Assembly (NCBI RefSeq): GCF_001182825.2
Contig: NZ_LFYO02000002.1
Span: forward strand, 186,001 to 250,000
From: Streptococcus sp. X13SY08
GTDB lineage: Bacteria > Bacillota > Bacilli > Lactobacillales > Streptococcaceae
Direction: 5' to 3'
Length of the DNA stretch: 64,000 bases
The notes under the pieces are model-generated. The model worked only from the letters and a program-made list of their open reading frames with translations, ran no database searches and was not told the DNA's origin. Below are positions 54,468-64,000 of the stretch, piece by piece (positions within the stretch are counted from its first letter, which is position 1; every line of letters begins with the position of its first letter). The translations under genes were made by a program, and so were the position numbers.

Positions 54468-55655
54468 AACCAAGAAAGAGCAGGAACGTGCCCTCTTAGT
54501 CGGAGTTGAGTTGCAGCAGACGGAAAATTTTGCCGTGTCCATGGAGGAGTTGGCCAGTCTGGCGCGGACAGCAGGTGCAGAGGTGGCGGGCGTTTATACT
54601 CAAAAGCGGGAAAAATATGATAGTAGGACCTTTATCGGCTCTGGGAAATTGGATGAAATTGCCCAGATGGTGGAGGCAGATGAGATTGATACGGTTATTG
54701 TCAATAATCGTCTGACGCCGCGCCAAAATACCAATTTGGAAGAGCGCGGGCGCGCAGTCACGAAGGAAAATTGCAGGTTCATTTAGCCCAACTTAAGTAC
54801 ATGTTGCCACGTCTTGTGGGGCAAGGGATTATGCTCAGTCGTCAGGCTGGTGGGATTGGTTCTCGTGGCCCTGGTGAAAGTCAATTGGAGCTGGATCGTC
54901 GGAGCATTCGTCATCAGATTCATGATATTGAGCGACAATTAAAAGTTGTGGAGAAGAATCGCTCGACTGTTCGAGAACGCCGTCTGCAATCAGGGATTTT
55001 CAAGATTGGCTTAATTGGCTATACGAATGCGGGAAAATCAACGATTATGAATGCTATGACGGATAAGTGTCAATATGAGGCAGATGAGCTTTTTGCGACC
55101 TTGGACGCGACGACCAAGCAGATTGCTTTATCAGATACTTTTCAAGTGACCTTGACCGACACAGTTGGCTTTATACAAGATTTACCAACGGAGTTGATTT
55201 CCGCCTTCAAGTCTACCTTGGAAGAGTCCATGAATGTGGATCTTTTGCTTCATGTCATTGACAGTTCGGATCCCAATCATGCCGAGCAAGAGCAGGTGGT
55301 TCTGGATATTCTCAAAGATTTGGATATGCTAGATATTCCACGGCTTGCCGTTTACAATAAAATGGACAAGACCGACGATGAATTTACGCCAAGCCAATTT
55401 CCTCATGTCATGATTTCAGCTAAGGACAAAAATGCCAAAGCACACATCCAAATGATGGTACTAGCAAAGCTCAAAACCATGTTTGTACCATTTGAAGTTA
55501 AGATACCACTGGCACAATCCTATCGATTGCATGACTTAGCAAAGATAGCTTTAATTGACAAACGTGAATACGTGGATGATGTAGAGATTGTCAGCGGTTC
55601 GATTGCTAAGAGTAATAAGTGGAAACTGGAAGAATTTCTAGGAGAGATTTTATGA
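54460..55655 (+). pseudogene. hflX: GTPase HflX, short internal deletion
   Basis: Ribosome-associated GTPase that splits stalled ribosomes under stress. The N-terminal domain ends NNRLTPRQNTNLEE, then the frame changes near 54745 to ARSHEGKLQVHLAQLKYMLP. The usual linker (about 20 residues, with a VIDRMQLILDIF-like motif) is gone. The glycine-rich loop (SRQAGGIGSRGPGESQLELD) and G domain (GYTNAGKSTIMNAM, DTVGFIQDLP, NKMD) are intact. The junction sequence GCGCGGGCGCGC is itself palindromic. Confidence 0.9.
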
Positions 55656-56284
55656 TGGATTATCTTGATTTGGCACTAACTTATGGTGGATTTACTTCTT
55701 TGGATAAGGTTTATTTGACGCAAAAATTGGCGCACTTATCAGATGAGGACAAGCTTGCTTTCATCACGCCGCCGCCGTCTGTTATCAATGCTTACTTTGC
55801 AGAAATCTACCAAAAACAATCGCCACAGGCAGCAACAGATTATTATTTTGATTTATCTTGTCAACTTCACTTGCTGATGAAAGAACCATCTTTTAAAGAA
55901 GAAAAGCCCTTTGTTCGCCTCAACCTTGGCGGAAAATCCTACGGCTTTGCCTATGAATCTAGTAATAAGGTGGCGCAAGTTTTTTCTGAAAAGGAAGAAG
56001 TGGTAACGGAGGCATTGCTCTTTGAACTGGCGCAGATTTTTCCGCGTTATATGATTTATATCAAAGAAAATCGTATCTACATGACACCACTGGTGATGGA
56101 GGGGCTATCATTCACTCCTGTGGTACAAAGTCGCTATCTCTTAACGGATGTGGCAGAAAGCCAGGAGTATCTCCGTTTTACAGGATACAATCAGGAAGAA
56201 GTCAGTCAAGTAGCGGCAGAATACGCTGGTCAAGCTTACTATGTTTGGTCGGGTCGCACTGCTATGATTTACCGAAAAAAATAG
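55652..56284 (+). CDS. Conserved streptococcal protein of unknown function
   Basis: About 210 residues. The start at 55652 overlaps the hflX stop as ATGA with AGGAGAG upstream. Soluble, containing [17 protein letters not shown] and [15 protein letters not shown]. It lies between hflX and rnz in streptococci. Databases have at times given it enzyme names that I cannot support from sequence. Confidence 0.75.
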   Translation: MMDYLDLALTYGGFTSLDKVYLTQKLAHLSDEDKLAFITPPPSVINAYFAEIYQKQSPQAATDYYFDLSCQLHLLMKEPSFKEEKPFVRLNLGGKSYGFAYESSNKVAQVFSEKEEVVTEALLFELAQIFPRYMIYIKENRIYMTPLVMEGLSFTPVVQSRYLLTDVAESQEYLRFTGYNQEEVSQVAAEYAGQAYYVWSGRTAMIYRKK

Positions 56285-56294
56285 AAAGAAAAAT

Positions 56295-57224
56295 ATGTTT
56301 ATTCAATTTTTAGGGACGTGTGCTGGTCAGCCGTCAAAATCGCGTAATGTTTCGAGTTTGGCGCTTAAGTTGCTAGATGAAATCAATGAAATCTGGCTGT
56401 TTGATTGTGGCGAGGGGACGCAAAATCGAATTTTAGAGACGACCATTCGTCCGCGCAAGATTTCAAAAATTTTCATCACTCACTTGCACGGCGACCATAT
56501 CTTTGGATTGCCAGGATTTTTATCTAGTCGTTCTTTTCAAGCCAATGAAGAGCAGACTGATTTGGATATTTATGGTCCTGTCGGAATTAAAAGCTTCGTT
56601 TTGACGAGCTTGAAAGTGTCTGGTTCGCGCTTGCCTTATCGCATTCATTTTCATGAATTTGATGAAAAAAACTCGGGACTCTTATTGGAAACGGACAAAT
56701 TTAAGGTCTACGCAGAAAAGTTAGACCACACGGTCTTTTGTGTAGGCTATCGCGTCATCCAGAAGGACTTGGATGGTGTGCTGGATGCAGATAAATTACG
56801 GGCGGCAGGTGTTCCGTTTGGTCCACTTTTTGGGAAAGTAAAAAATGGACAAGATATTGTTTTGGAAGATGGTACAGAAATTTTTGCCAAAGATTTCCTG
56901 TCTGCACCTCGTCCTGGGAAAGTGATCACTATTTTAGGGGATACCCGTAAATGCCACGCTAGCGTTCGTTTGGCGGTCAATACGGATGTCTTGGTTCACG
57001 AGTCAACTTATGGTCGTGGGGATGAACGGATGGCGCGAAAACATGGGCATTCTACTAATATGGAAGCAGCACAAGTTGCCAGTGAAGCAGGGGCAAAACG
57101 CTTACTTCTCAATCATATCAGTCCTCGTTTCTTATCACGAGATGTGAGTCAATTACGTCAAGATGCAGCATCTATTTTTAAGGAAGTGCATGTAGTCAAG
57201 GATTTGGAAGAGGCAGAAGTGTGA
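56295..57224 (+). CDS. rnz: Ribonuclease Z
   Basis: 309 residues, the full length. Trims the 3' ends of tRNA precursors. The zinc motif is [17 protein letters not shown] near residue 60. Further ligands appear in [23 protein letters not shown], and the C-terminal [11 protein letters not shown] and LLNHISPRF. It overlaps the SDR start by four bases. Confidence 0.96.
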   Translation: MFIQFLGTCAGQPSKSRNVSSLALKLLDEINEIWLFDCGEGTQNRILETTIRPRKISKIFITHLHGDHIFGLPGFLSSRSFQANEEQTDLDIYGPVGIKSFVLTSLKVSGSRLPYRIHFHEFDEKNSGLLLETDKFKVYAEKLDHTVFCVGYRVIQKDLDGVLDADKLRAAGVPFGPLFGKVKNGQDIVLEDGTEIFAKDFLSAPRPGKVITILGDTRKCHASVRLAVNTDVLVHESTYGRGDERMARKHGHSTNMEAAQVASEAGAKRLLLNHISPRFLSRDVSQLRQDAASIFKEVHVVKDLEEAEV

Positions 57225-57976
57225 GAACTATTTTAATCACAGGAGCTTCAGGTGGCCTCGCTCAGGAAATGGTCAAACTCTTGCCAGATGATGTTTTGAT
57301 TTTAATCGGCAGAGATGCTAAAAAGCTGCATATGCTTTATACTCATCATGACAAGAAAGCTATTTTTGAGTTGGATATTCGTGGTGAGGCACAGGTCAAG
57401 CAAGTGCTGACGCAAATTTACCAAGAATATGGTTTCGTCGATATTCTGGTCAACAATGCTGGTTATGCTATCTACGATGATTTTGAGAATTTCTCAGCGG
57501 CGCAAGTTGAGGATATGTTTGCGGTCAATACCTTTGCGACTATGACTTTTTGCCGTCTGGTCGGTAAGGAAATGAAGGCTGCTCGAAAAGGCCATATCAT
57601 CAATATTGTCAGCATGTCTGGCTTAGTAGCGTCAGCAAAATCATCTGTCTATTCAGCGACTAAGTTTGCAGCTATCGGCTTTTCTAATACTATCCGTCTG
57701 GAATTAGCTTCTTATGGTGTGGCAGTGACTACGGTCAATCCAGGTCCAATTGCGACAGGATTTTTTGACCAAGCGGACCCAGATGGGACCTATTTAAAAG
57801 GTGTCAAAGCCTTTGTACTGCAGCCAGATGTAGTTGCAAAACGGATTGTCAAAGCTATGAAAACAAAGAAACGTGAGCTCAATATGCCTTTTGCATTAGC
57901 TGCGACGCACAAATTTTATACATTATTTCCGGGTATGTCAGATTATCTAGCGCGTACGTTGTTCAATTTTAAATAA
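57221..57976 (+). CDS. Short-chain dehydrogenase/reductase
   Basis: 251 residues, GTG start overlapping the rnz stop (GTGA). The cofactor motif is [12 protein letters not shown], the structural motif NNAGYA, the catalytic serine lies in VSMSGL, and the YxxxK is YSATKFAA. Close to the DltE-like SDR group found after rnz in streptococci. Substrate unknown. Confidence 0.92.
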   Translation: MRTILITGASGGLAQEMVKLLPDDVLILIGRDAKKLHMLYTHHDKKAIFELDIRGEAQVKQVLTQIYQEYGFVDILVNNAGYAIYDDFENFSAAQVEDMFAVNTFATMTFCRLVGKEMKAARKGHIINIVSMSGLVASAKSSVYSATKFAAIGFSNTIRLELASYGVAVTTVNPGPIATGFFDQADPDGTYLKGVKAFVLQPDVVAKRIVKAMKTKKRELNMPFALAATHKFYTLFPGMSDYLARTLFNFK

Positions 57977-57987
57977 GATACCTTTGT

Positions 57988-58010
57988 GGAGCTATTTTGG
58001 CTCCCTTTTT
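57988..58010 (+). terminator. Terminator of the miaA-to-SDR operon
   Basis: GGAGC-TATTTTG-GCTCC followed by C and five T, twelve bases after the stop. Confidence 0.8.
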
Positions 58011-58059
58011 CTGTTGATTTTTGCTATAATAATCCAAATACCCAACAAGGATGAGATGT

Positions 58060-59539
58060 ATGGAAAAAATATGGCATTTGATTTATAGCCGAACCTTTAT
58101 TATTTTGTTATTATTGGCGGTCACGGTTTTAGCCATCTTTTTTGGAGTGACCTATGCCGCTTTACTGATGCCTGCCGTCTTGTTAGCTCTGCAAATTTTC
58201 TCAATCATCGTGGCAATTTCTATTGTGAATCGCCCAATGAATGCCAGTTTTAAGTTAACTTGGATTATTTTTATCATTGGTGTTCCCATTTTTGGTGCCC
58301 TCTTTTACTTTATTTTGCAGTCCAATATCGAAACTAGACGCTATCGTAAGAATTTTCAAAAGCAGGCAGAAAAGTTGCGCCAGTACGGTCATACCTCGTC
58401 AAAATTACTAAGTGTTTTAGAAAAAGAAGACAAGGATCAGCTCAAGTTGGCACATTACATGAGTCAGCATGTGGGCTATGCTCTTCATGGAAATTCGGAT
58501 GCTACGTATTTTCCATCAGGGGAAGCGAAGTTTGAGGCTCTTGTTGAAGAATTGCGTAAGGCGGAAAAATACATCTTCATGGAATACTACATCGTCGCGC
58601 TTTATGTATGATGGCAGCAATTCTCTCATGCTCCTGCCATATAACTACTATAAATCTTTGCGAGAATTTGGGATCAAAGCCAAGGTCTTCTCTCAAATTA
58701 TTCCGGCGCTTTCTACAGTTCAAAATAACCGCGACCATCGCAAAATTGCGGTCATAGATGGCAGGGTTGCCTTTACAGGAGGGGTTAACCTAGCCGATGA
58801 ATACATCAATCAAAAAGAACGCTTTGGTCACTGGAAAGACGCAGCTATTATGGTCAAAGGCGAGGCAGTTGCCAATTTCACGCTGATGTTTTTGCAGATG
58901 TGGAATTTCAATGAAAAAACAGAAAATGATGACCTTAAATATCTGAAGGAACATTTAGAATCTGAAAAGGAAATTGTTGACAAGGATAGTTTCTTTCTGG
59001 CCTATGGGGAGAATCCTTTCGACAAGGATGAAGTAGCGAAGCGAGTTTATCTGGATATGATTCAATCTGCAACGGACTATATCTATATCATGACGCCTTA
59101 TTTGGTTTTGGATGATGAGATGATTGACAATTTGACCTATGCTGCTAAGCGTGGCGTTCAGGTCAAGTTGCTCCTGCCTCATATCTACGATAAGCAGTCG
59201 GCATATTTGGCAGCTCGTGTGGATTTTGAGACCTACTTGGAAAGTGGAATTGAAATTTACGAATACACACCAGGGTTTGTCCACTCTAAGGTCGTCTTGG
59301 TAGATGACAAAAAAGCCACTGTGGGCACGGTCAATATGGATTTTCGTAGTTTTTATCTCAATTTTGAATGCGGACTGTATGTTTACAATCATAAGCAAGT
59401 CCTCTGGGATATTTTGGTGGATTTTGAGACGTCCTTTGCTGTTTCAGAACAGATTACACTGGAAGATTTTCGAAACAACTATCCTTGGCACAAGCGCTTA
59501 GCAGGATCCCTTATTGCTATGTTTGCTCCGCTATTTTAA
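58060..59539 (+). pseudogene. cls: Cardiolipin synthase, short internal deletion
   Basis: Start MEKIWHLIYSRTFIILLLLA at 58060 with AAGGA upstream. Two N-terminal membrane segments are followed by two phospholipase-D domains. The frame changes near 58595, between IFMEYYIV and RFMYDGSNSLMLLP. About 20-23 residues are missing (the helix ending in VEV before the strand). HKD motif one is DHRKIAVIDGRVAFTGG and motif two VHSKVVLVDDKKATVGT; both are intact. 1480 bases against about 1533 for a 510-residue enzyme; the loss is 2 mod 3. Confidence 0.9.
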
Positions 59540-59552
59540 GAAAAGGAATAAT

Positions 59553-59585
59553 AAGCTGGGACAAAAGTCCTAGCTTCCTGTTTTT
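59553..59585 (+). terminator. Terminator after cls
   Basis: AAGCTGGGAC-AAAA-GTCCTAGCTT (one G-U), then a T-rich stretch. Confidence 0.75.
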
Positions 59586-59742
59586 ATCCCATTTTAAAGA
59601 TAAGATGCAGTGGCTAGATAGCGTGAAATATAGTGAGAAGTCCGCTTCTTATGCCCACTCAACTGTGCGAAGGGGGTCGATAAAATGGAATTTCTGTGTG
59701 GAATTTTGGTATAATGGGAATGTTTGAACGAAGGAGAAGAGA

Positions 59743-61910
59743 GTGATTCAATCATCTTATGAGTGGCAATTGGACGACAAGGTTGCCGATACGAATTTTT
59801 TGAAAGCAGCCAAAAAAGAAGGCTTGGACGTGCTAGCAGCTCAGCTGATTTATGAGCGTGGAGTGGAGACTATTGAGGAATTGCAGGCGTTCCTGAATCC
59901 CTCTTTAGAGGATCTATATGACCCCTATTTATTACATGATATGGACAAGGCAGTCGAGCGAATTCGTCGTGCTATTGAAAATTATGAGCAAATTCTTATT
60001 TATGGAGACTATGACGCGGATGGGATGACGTCAGCCTCTATTTTGAAAGAGGCATTGGAAGAATTAGGCGCGGAGTGTCAGGTCTATCTACCCAACCGCT
60101 TCACAGATGGCTATGGGCCCAATCAGTCAGTTTATAAGTATTTCATTGAGCAGCAGGGTATATCATTGATTGTTACCGTGGACAATGGCGTAGCGGGACA
60201 CGAGGCTATTCGTTATGCTGAGGAGCGAGGAGTAGACGTCATTGTGACCGACCACCATTCCCTGCCAGAAATCTTGCCAGAAGCCTACGCTATCATCCAT
60301 CCAGAGCATCCTGAAAGTGAGTATCCCTTCAAGCACTTGGCTGGTTGTGGAGTGGCCTTTAAGTTAGCCTGTGCCTTGTTGGAAACAGTTCAGGTTGAAC
60401 TATTGGACTTGGTTGCTATTGGGACTATCGCAGATATGGTCAGCATGACGGACGAAAATCGTATCATGGTCAAGTATGGATTGAATATGCTCAAGCATAC
60501 GGAGCGAGTGGGCTTACAAGAATTGATGCGGATTTCTGGAATTGAGCGGGATAGTTTGGATGAAGAAGTGGTTGCTTTTCAAATCGCGCCACGCCTTAAT
60601 GCTCTTGGTCGTCTGGATGATCCCAATCCTGCCATAGATTTGCTGACTGGCTTTGACGAAGAAGAAGCTCAAGCTATCGCGCTCATGATTGATGAAAAAA
60701 ATACCGATCGCAAGACTGTGGTGCAAGAGATTTATGATCAAGCCAAAGCTATGATTGATACAAGTAAACCAGCACAAGTCTTAGCGTATGAGGGCTGGAA
60801 TTCCGGCGTCTTAGGTATTGTTGCAGGTCGCCTCTTGGAAGAATTGCATCAATCAGTCATCGTTTTGTCCATTGAGGATGGACGTGCTAAAGGTTCTGCT
60901 CGTTCGATTGAGTCTGTCAATATTTTTGATGCCTTATCTGAACATCCTGATCTTTTTATTGCTTTTGGGGGCCATGCTGGTGCGGCTGGGATGACCTTGG
61001 AAGTGGAAAAATTGGCTCAGTTATCGGATGCTTTGTCAACCTATATTTTGGAAAATGGCTTGGATAATCCACAAAAAGGAACCTTGCTGTTGGACGAAGA
61101 ATTGGACTTGGAGGAATTAACTCTGGATACGGTGAAGGCGTTTGAACGTCTCAGACCCTATGGTATGGATTATCCAAAACCGCTCTCCACCTCAAGTTCC
61201 GTATCAAGAAGGGCAAGGCCGCTTTCGACGTGGTCGCTTTTGGTAAAGGACATCTAGCGACAGAATTTTCTCAGGTCAAAGGCCTAGAGCTTGCGGTTAG
61301 CTTGTCGGTCAACACTTGGAATGGGGCAACAACGCTCCAGCTCATGCTGGAAGATGCGCGTGTGACAGGAATTCAGCTATATAATCTTCGGGCGAAAAAT
61401 GCTGCGCTCCCAGCCAGTGTCCCTATTCTTGACGGGGAATATATACCTGATTTAACGGGAGAAAAATCTGTGGTCATCGCAAAAGTTCCAGAAAATCCAG
61501 CTGATTTGCGTCAGATTTTCCAAAAACATGACTTTGAAGCTATTTATTTTAAAAATGAGATTGTGACACCTTATTATCTAGATGGCCACGGCACGCGAGA
61601 ACAATTTGCTAAACTCTATAAAACCATTTATCAATTTCCTCAGTTCGATGTCCGTTACAAGCTGAAAGAGCTCAGTCATTTCCTAAAAATAAAAGAATCA
61701 CTTTTGATCAAAATGATTCAAATTTTTGCAGAGTTAGGATTTGTGACCATTACAGATGGCGTCATGACGGTCAATAAGGAAGCGGAAAGACGAGAAATTT
61801 CAGAGAGCCAAATTTACCAAGAACTCAAGCAAACGGTGATTTATCAAGAACGCATGGCACTTGCGACACCGCAGGAAATCTATGAGTGGTTGATGAAAAA
61901 GGATGACTAA
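59743..61910 (+). pseudogene. recJ: Single-strand DNA exonuclease RecJ, short internal deletion
   Basis: GTG start with GAAGGAG. The DHH phosphoesterase motifs are intact: YGDYDADGMTSASILKEAL, VTDHHSLPE, and the DHHA1 glycine motif FGGHAGAAGMTLE. Near 61185 the frame changes from YGMDYPKP to LHLKFRIKKGKAAF in the OB-fold domain. About 19-20 residues are absent. 2168 bases against about 2223 for a 740-residue enzyme; the loss is 1 mod 3. The C-terminal part (TEFSQVKGLELAV onward) follows in the second frame. An extended -10 (TGGTATAAT at about 59708) lies upstream. Confidence 0.9.
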
Positions 61911-61934
61911 TAAAGGAAAAATGAGGAGTAAAGG

Positions 61935-62297
61935 ATGCGACTTTGGCACCAAGATTTAATCCAACGCTTACCACGTCAACAATTACTCGGTCAGCACCGT
62001 GAATGTGCAGCTTTACGTGGTGCGGGATGGGGACGTCCACATGCGACGGTTGATTATGTATTTGCACATTCTCCATATAAGCTCTATCATTACCATCTCT
62101 TGGTCATGCAGGAGATGGAAAAATGTGGGTACAAGCCTGATGAGCTTTGGAAAGAGGCAACTTATCGTGGGAAGAAAGAAGTTGCTTATAGCGATTTGGA
62201 AGCTCTGCCCTTGACCCAACCGATATATCCTGAACATGACAAAGCCTACCTCCAAGAATGTTTGGAGAATCTGTGTGGAAAGGGAATTTTTCTCTAA
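61935..62297 (+). CDS. Pyrimidine-dimer DNA glycosylase-like protein (TIGR02328)
   Basis: 120 residues. The N-terminus MRLWHQDLIQRLPRQQLLGQ and the HRECAALRG and RPHATVDYVF segments are typical of the T4 endonuclease V-like family. It is expected to act in DNA repair; activity has not been shown for most members. The start is 24 bases after recJ, so probably co-transcribed. A strong terminator follows. Confidence 0.88.
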   Translation: MRLWHQDLIQRLPRQQLLGQHRECAALRGAGWGRPHATVDYVFAHSPYKLYHYHLLVMQEMEKCGYKPDELWKEATYRGKKEVAYSDLEALPLTQPIYPEHDKAYLQECLENLCGKGIFL

Positions 62298-62300
62298 TAA

Positions 62301-62340
62301 AAATGTGGGCAGTCGTCATTAGACCTGCCCACATTTTTTT
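62301..62340 (+). terminator. Terminator after the glycosylase-like gene
   Basis: AAATGTGGGCAG, a 12-base loop, CTGCCCACATTT followed by T4. Twelve perfect pairs. Confidence 0.93.
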
Positions 62341-62348
62341 GATATAAT
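62319..62348 (+). promoter_or_regulatory. Promoter of apt, overlapping the terminator
   Basis: TTAGAC (62319-62324), an 18-base spacer and TATAAT (62343-62348). The -35 lies in the loop and the spacer in the right arm of the terminator. Confidence 0.65.
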
Positions 62349-62425
62349 GAAGAGTAATATTATTTTGACTGCATGAGTCAGAAATGAAAGGAATATTCCT
62401 AGAAATAGCTCTAGGGATAAACATT

Positions 62426-62944
62426 ATGGATTTAACAAAATACATTGCAACAATTGAAAACTATCCTAAAGAAGGTATTACCTTCCGTGACATTTCGCCT
62501 TTGATGGCAGATGGCAAAGCTTATAGCTATGCAGTACGTGAGATTGCACAATACGCTTGTGATCATGAAATTGACATGATCGTGGGACCTGAGGCACGCG
62601 GATTTATTATCGGATGTCCCGTCGCAGTTGAATTGGGTGTCGGTTTTGCTCCAGTTCGTAAATCAGGTAAATTGCCACGCGAAGTGATTTCAGCTGATTA
62701 TGAAAAAGAGTATGGTGTGGATACATTGACCATGCATGCTGATGCCATCAAACCAGGACAACGTGTCCTCATCGTTGATGATCTCTTGGCAACAGGAGGA
62801 ACGGTCAAAGCAACGATCGAGCTCATCGAAAAACTTGGCGGAATTGTCGCAGGCTGTGCCTTCATCATTGAGTTGGATGGTCTCAACGGACGCGATATGA
62901 TTGGCAACTACGATACAAAGGTCCTTATGAATTTCCCTGGCTAA
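62426..62944 (+). CDS. apt: Adenine phosphoribosyltransferase
   Basis: 172 residues. Salvages adenine to AMP with PRPP. The PRPP-binding motif [13 protein letters not shown] is near residue 120, and [10 protein letters not shown] and [12 protein letters not shown] are typical. The ATG at 62426 has only a weak AGGGA site. Confidence 0.96.
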   Translation: MDLTKYIATIENYPKEGITFRDISPLMADGKAYSYAVREIAQYACDHEIDMIVGPEARGFIIGCPVAVELGVGFAPVRKSGKLPREVISADYEKEYGVDTLTMHADAIKPGQRVLIVDDLLATGGTVKATIELIEKLGGIVAGCAFIIELDGLNGRDMIGNYDTKVLMNFPG

Positions 62945-63274
62945 AACAGTCTACGGATAGGCTATTTTAGGTTGGAGATAGGAAAAGCCGTAGCTTTGTC
63001 CTAAACAAACAGTGTAGGGCACTGTTTTAAGTTGGAGAAGGGGAGTCCTTCTGGATTTCCTCCTTTTGTTTCTAAAAATTAGATGTCTTTTGGTTAAGGT
63101 TAAAAAGAGAATAAGTACAGCTGTGATTTTTTCTTATGGGAATTTGTCAGGAAGGCAGTTTTTCAGTAGTTAGATCAACGACGCAGTTTACCGACAAACG
63201 GTTTATAATTGGGTTGTTTCAATAAGCATTTTCAGCTAGCTTACAAGGTGAGACAGGATAAGGTAAAAGGAATT
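62945..63274. other. Intergenic region with degenerate hairpin repeats
   Basis: Two related modules lie at about 62947-62983 and 63009-63045. Both contain a variant of AACAGT...TTTTA(A/G)GTTGGAGA; the second forms AACAGTG-TAGGG-CACTGTT. They resemble the AAAACAGTGTTTT/GTTGTAGATAG intergenic repeats of other streptococci. No gene seen. Confidence 0.45.
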
Positions 63275-63946
63275 ATGACCTATTCAAAACAATTTCAATC
63301 TGGTAACTTGGTTCTACCAAGTGCCTTATTGTTTCATTTTCAAGAATTATTTCCGTCGGCAGATGACTATCTGATCTGGCAATTTTTCTTTTTACAGAAT
63401 ACCAGCCAATTGGAGTCTCTTGCGCCCAGCGAGATTGCTCAAGCGACGGGGAAAACGGTAGCAGAAGTCAATCGCTCCATTGAAATGTTACAAGAAAAAG
63501 GTCTATTGGAATACAAGACCATCAACCTTGGTGGCGAAATCGAAGTCATTTTTGATGCCTTGCCAGCTTTGAGTCTACTGGATGAGTTAGAAGAACAAAA
63601 CCAAGAGCCAAAACCATTTGAGACTAACTCTGTCAAGGATTTGGTCGGTGATTTTGAACGGGAATTAAGTCGGTTCTTGTCACCGTTTGAAATTGAGGAC
63701 TTGCAAAAGACTATTTCAGAAGATCATGTATCAGTGGAATTGGTCCGTACAGCCTTGCGTGAAGCAGTCTTCAACAATAAAACCAACTGGCGCTATATTC
63801 AAGCGATTTTACGTAATTGGCGTCGAGAAGGCATCACGACTCCTGCACAAGTGGAAGCACGAAATGCGGAACGCGATGCGAAACAATCACAAAATTTGGA
63901 GCCGTCTGATGATTTTCTGGCGGCCATGAATCTTTGGAAAGACTAG
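63275..63946 (+). CDS. dnaD: DnaD domain protein
   Basis: 223 residues from the ATG at 63275. An N-terminal winged helix (SEIAQATGKTVAEVNRSIEM) is followed by a C-terminal DnaD domain ending in the conserved NNKTNWRYIQAILRNWRREG motif. A primosomal component that helps load the helicase during replication restart and initiation. An extended frame upstream to 63209 lacks a ribosome site. trmK follows after one base. Confidence 0.94.
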   Translation: MTYSKQFQSGNLVLPSALLFHFQELFPSADDYLIWQFFFLQNTSQLESLAPSEIAQATGKTVAEVNRSIEMLQEKGLLEYKTINLGGEIEVIFDALPALSLLDELEEQNQEPKPFETNSVKDLVGDFERELSRFLSPFEIEDLQKTISEDHVSVELVRTALREAVFNNKTNWRYIQAILRNWRREGITTPAQVEARNAERDAKQSQNLEPSDDFLAAMNLWKD

Positions 63947-63947
63947 G

Positions 63948-64000
63948 ATGGAAAAAACGAAATTGTCACAGCGACTGGAAGTTGTCGCGAATTTTGTTCC
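63948..64000 (+). CDS. trmK: tRNA (adenine(22)-N1)-methyltransferase, start only
   Basis: The first 17 residues, MEKTKLSQRLEVVANFV, match the conserved TrmK N-terminus, and dnaD-trmK is the normal order. The gene runs off the window. Confidence 0.75.
   Translation, partial: MEKTKLSQRLEVVANFV

Overview
The window reads as a low-GC Gram-positive chromosome, almost certainly a Streptococcus and most like the S. suis group. The evidence is nrdH/E/F next to ptsHI, an ATP synthase operon starting with a 67-residue c subunit, murA followed by epuA and endA, a T-box in front of pheST, a BusAB-type betaine transporter, Mga-like and DUF3114 genes, and YSIRK-like surface proteins. The species is inferred from gene content and is not proven.

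Layout: (1) 0-4.3 kb: decayed Mga-like regulator, then a small membrane protein / XRE repressor / DUF3169 / CPBP protease cassette. (2) 4.2-8 kb: class Ib ribonucleotide reductase on the minus strand, with two NrdR boxes upstream. (3) 8.1-16.7 kb: ptsHI, an MFS/HTH pair, rnc-smc. (4) 16.8-23.5 kb: dead IS200-type element and two adjacent, broken, minus-strand surface proteins carrying divergent protein G-like IgG-binding B repeats. (5) 23.8-29.7 kb: HAD hydrolases, ftsY, zwf, a DUF1980/permease pair. (6) 29.8-41.4 kb: ligA, lipid kinase, atpEBFHAGDC, murA-epuA; atpG and atpD are separated by three repeats. (7) 41.5-49.5 kb: endA remnant fused to a GNAT gene, T-box, pheS, pheT, busAB. (8) 49.7-64 kb: secreted Big2/DUF5648 protein, MFS, DUF3114 remnant, miaA-hflX-(unknown)-rnz-SDR, cls, recJ, a pyrimidine-dimer-glycosylase-like gene, apt, dnaD and the start of trmK.

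The most striking property is damage in genes that should be intact. ptsI (twice), smc, pheS, pheT, miaA, hflX, cls, recJ, the transposase, endA and an MFS gene each lack a short internal segment, roughly 55-73 bp where I can estimate it, and this shifts the frame. Essential genes such as pheS and pheT cannot all be dead, so an assembly or sequencing artefact is the simplest explanation. Separately, several accessory genes carry 1-2 base indels (often in A/T runs) or stop codons that look like true decay, phase variation or homopolymer error.

The best biological leads are the twin protein G-like surface proteins, a palindromic intergenic repeat family that abuts the pheS and pheT start codons, two exact-spacing BusR-type operators over the busAB promoter, and the palindrome-controlled XRE/DUF3169/CPBP cassette.
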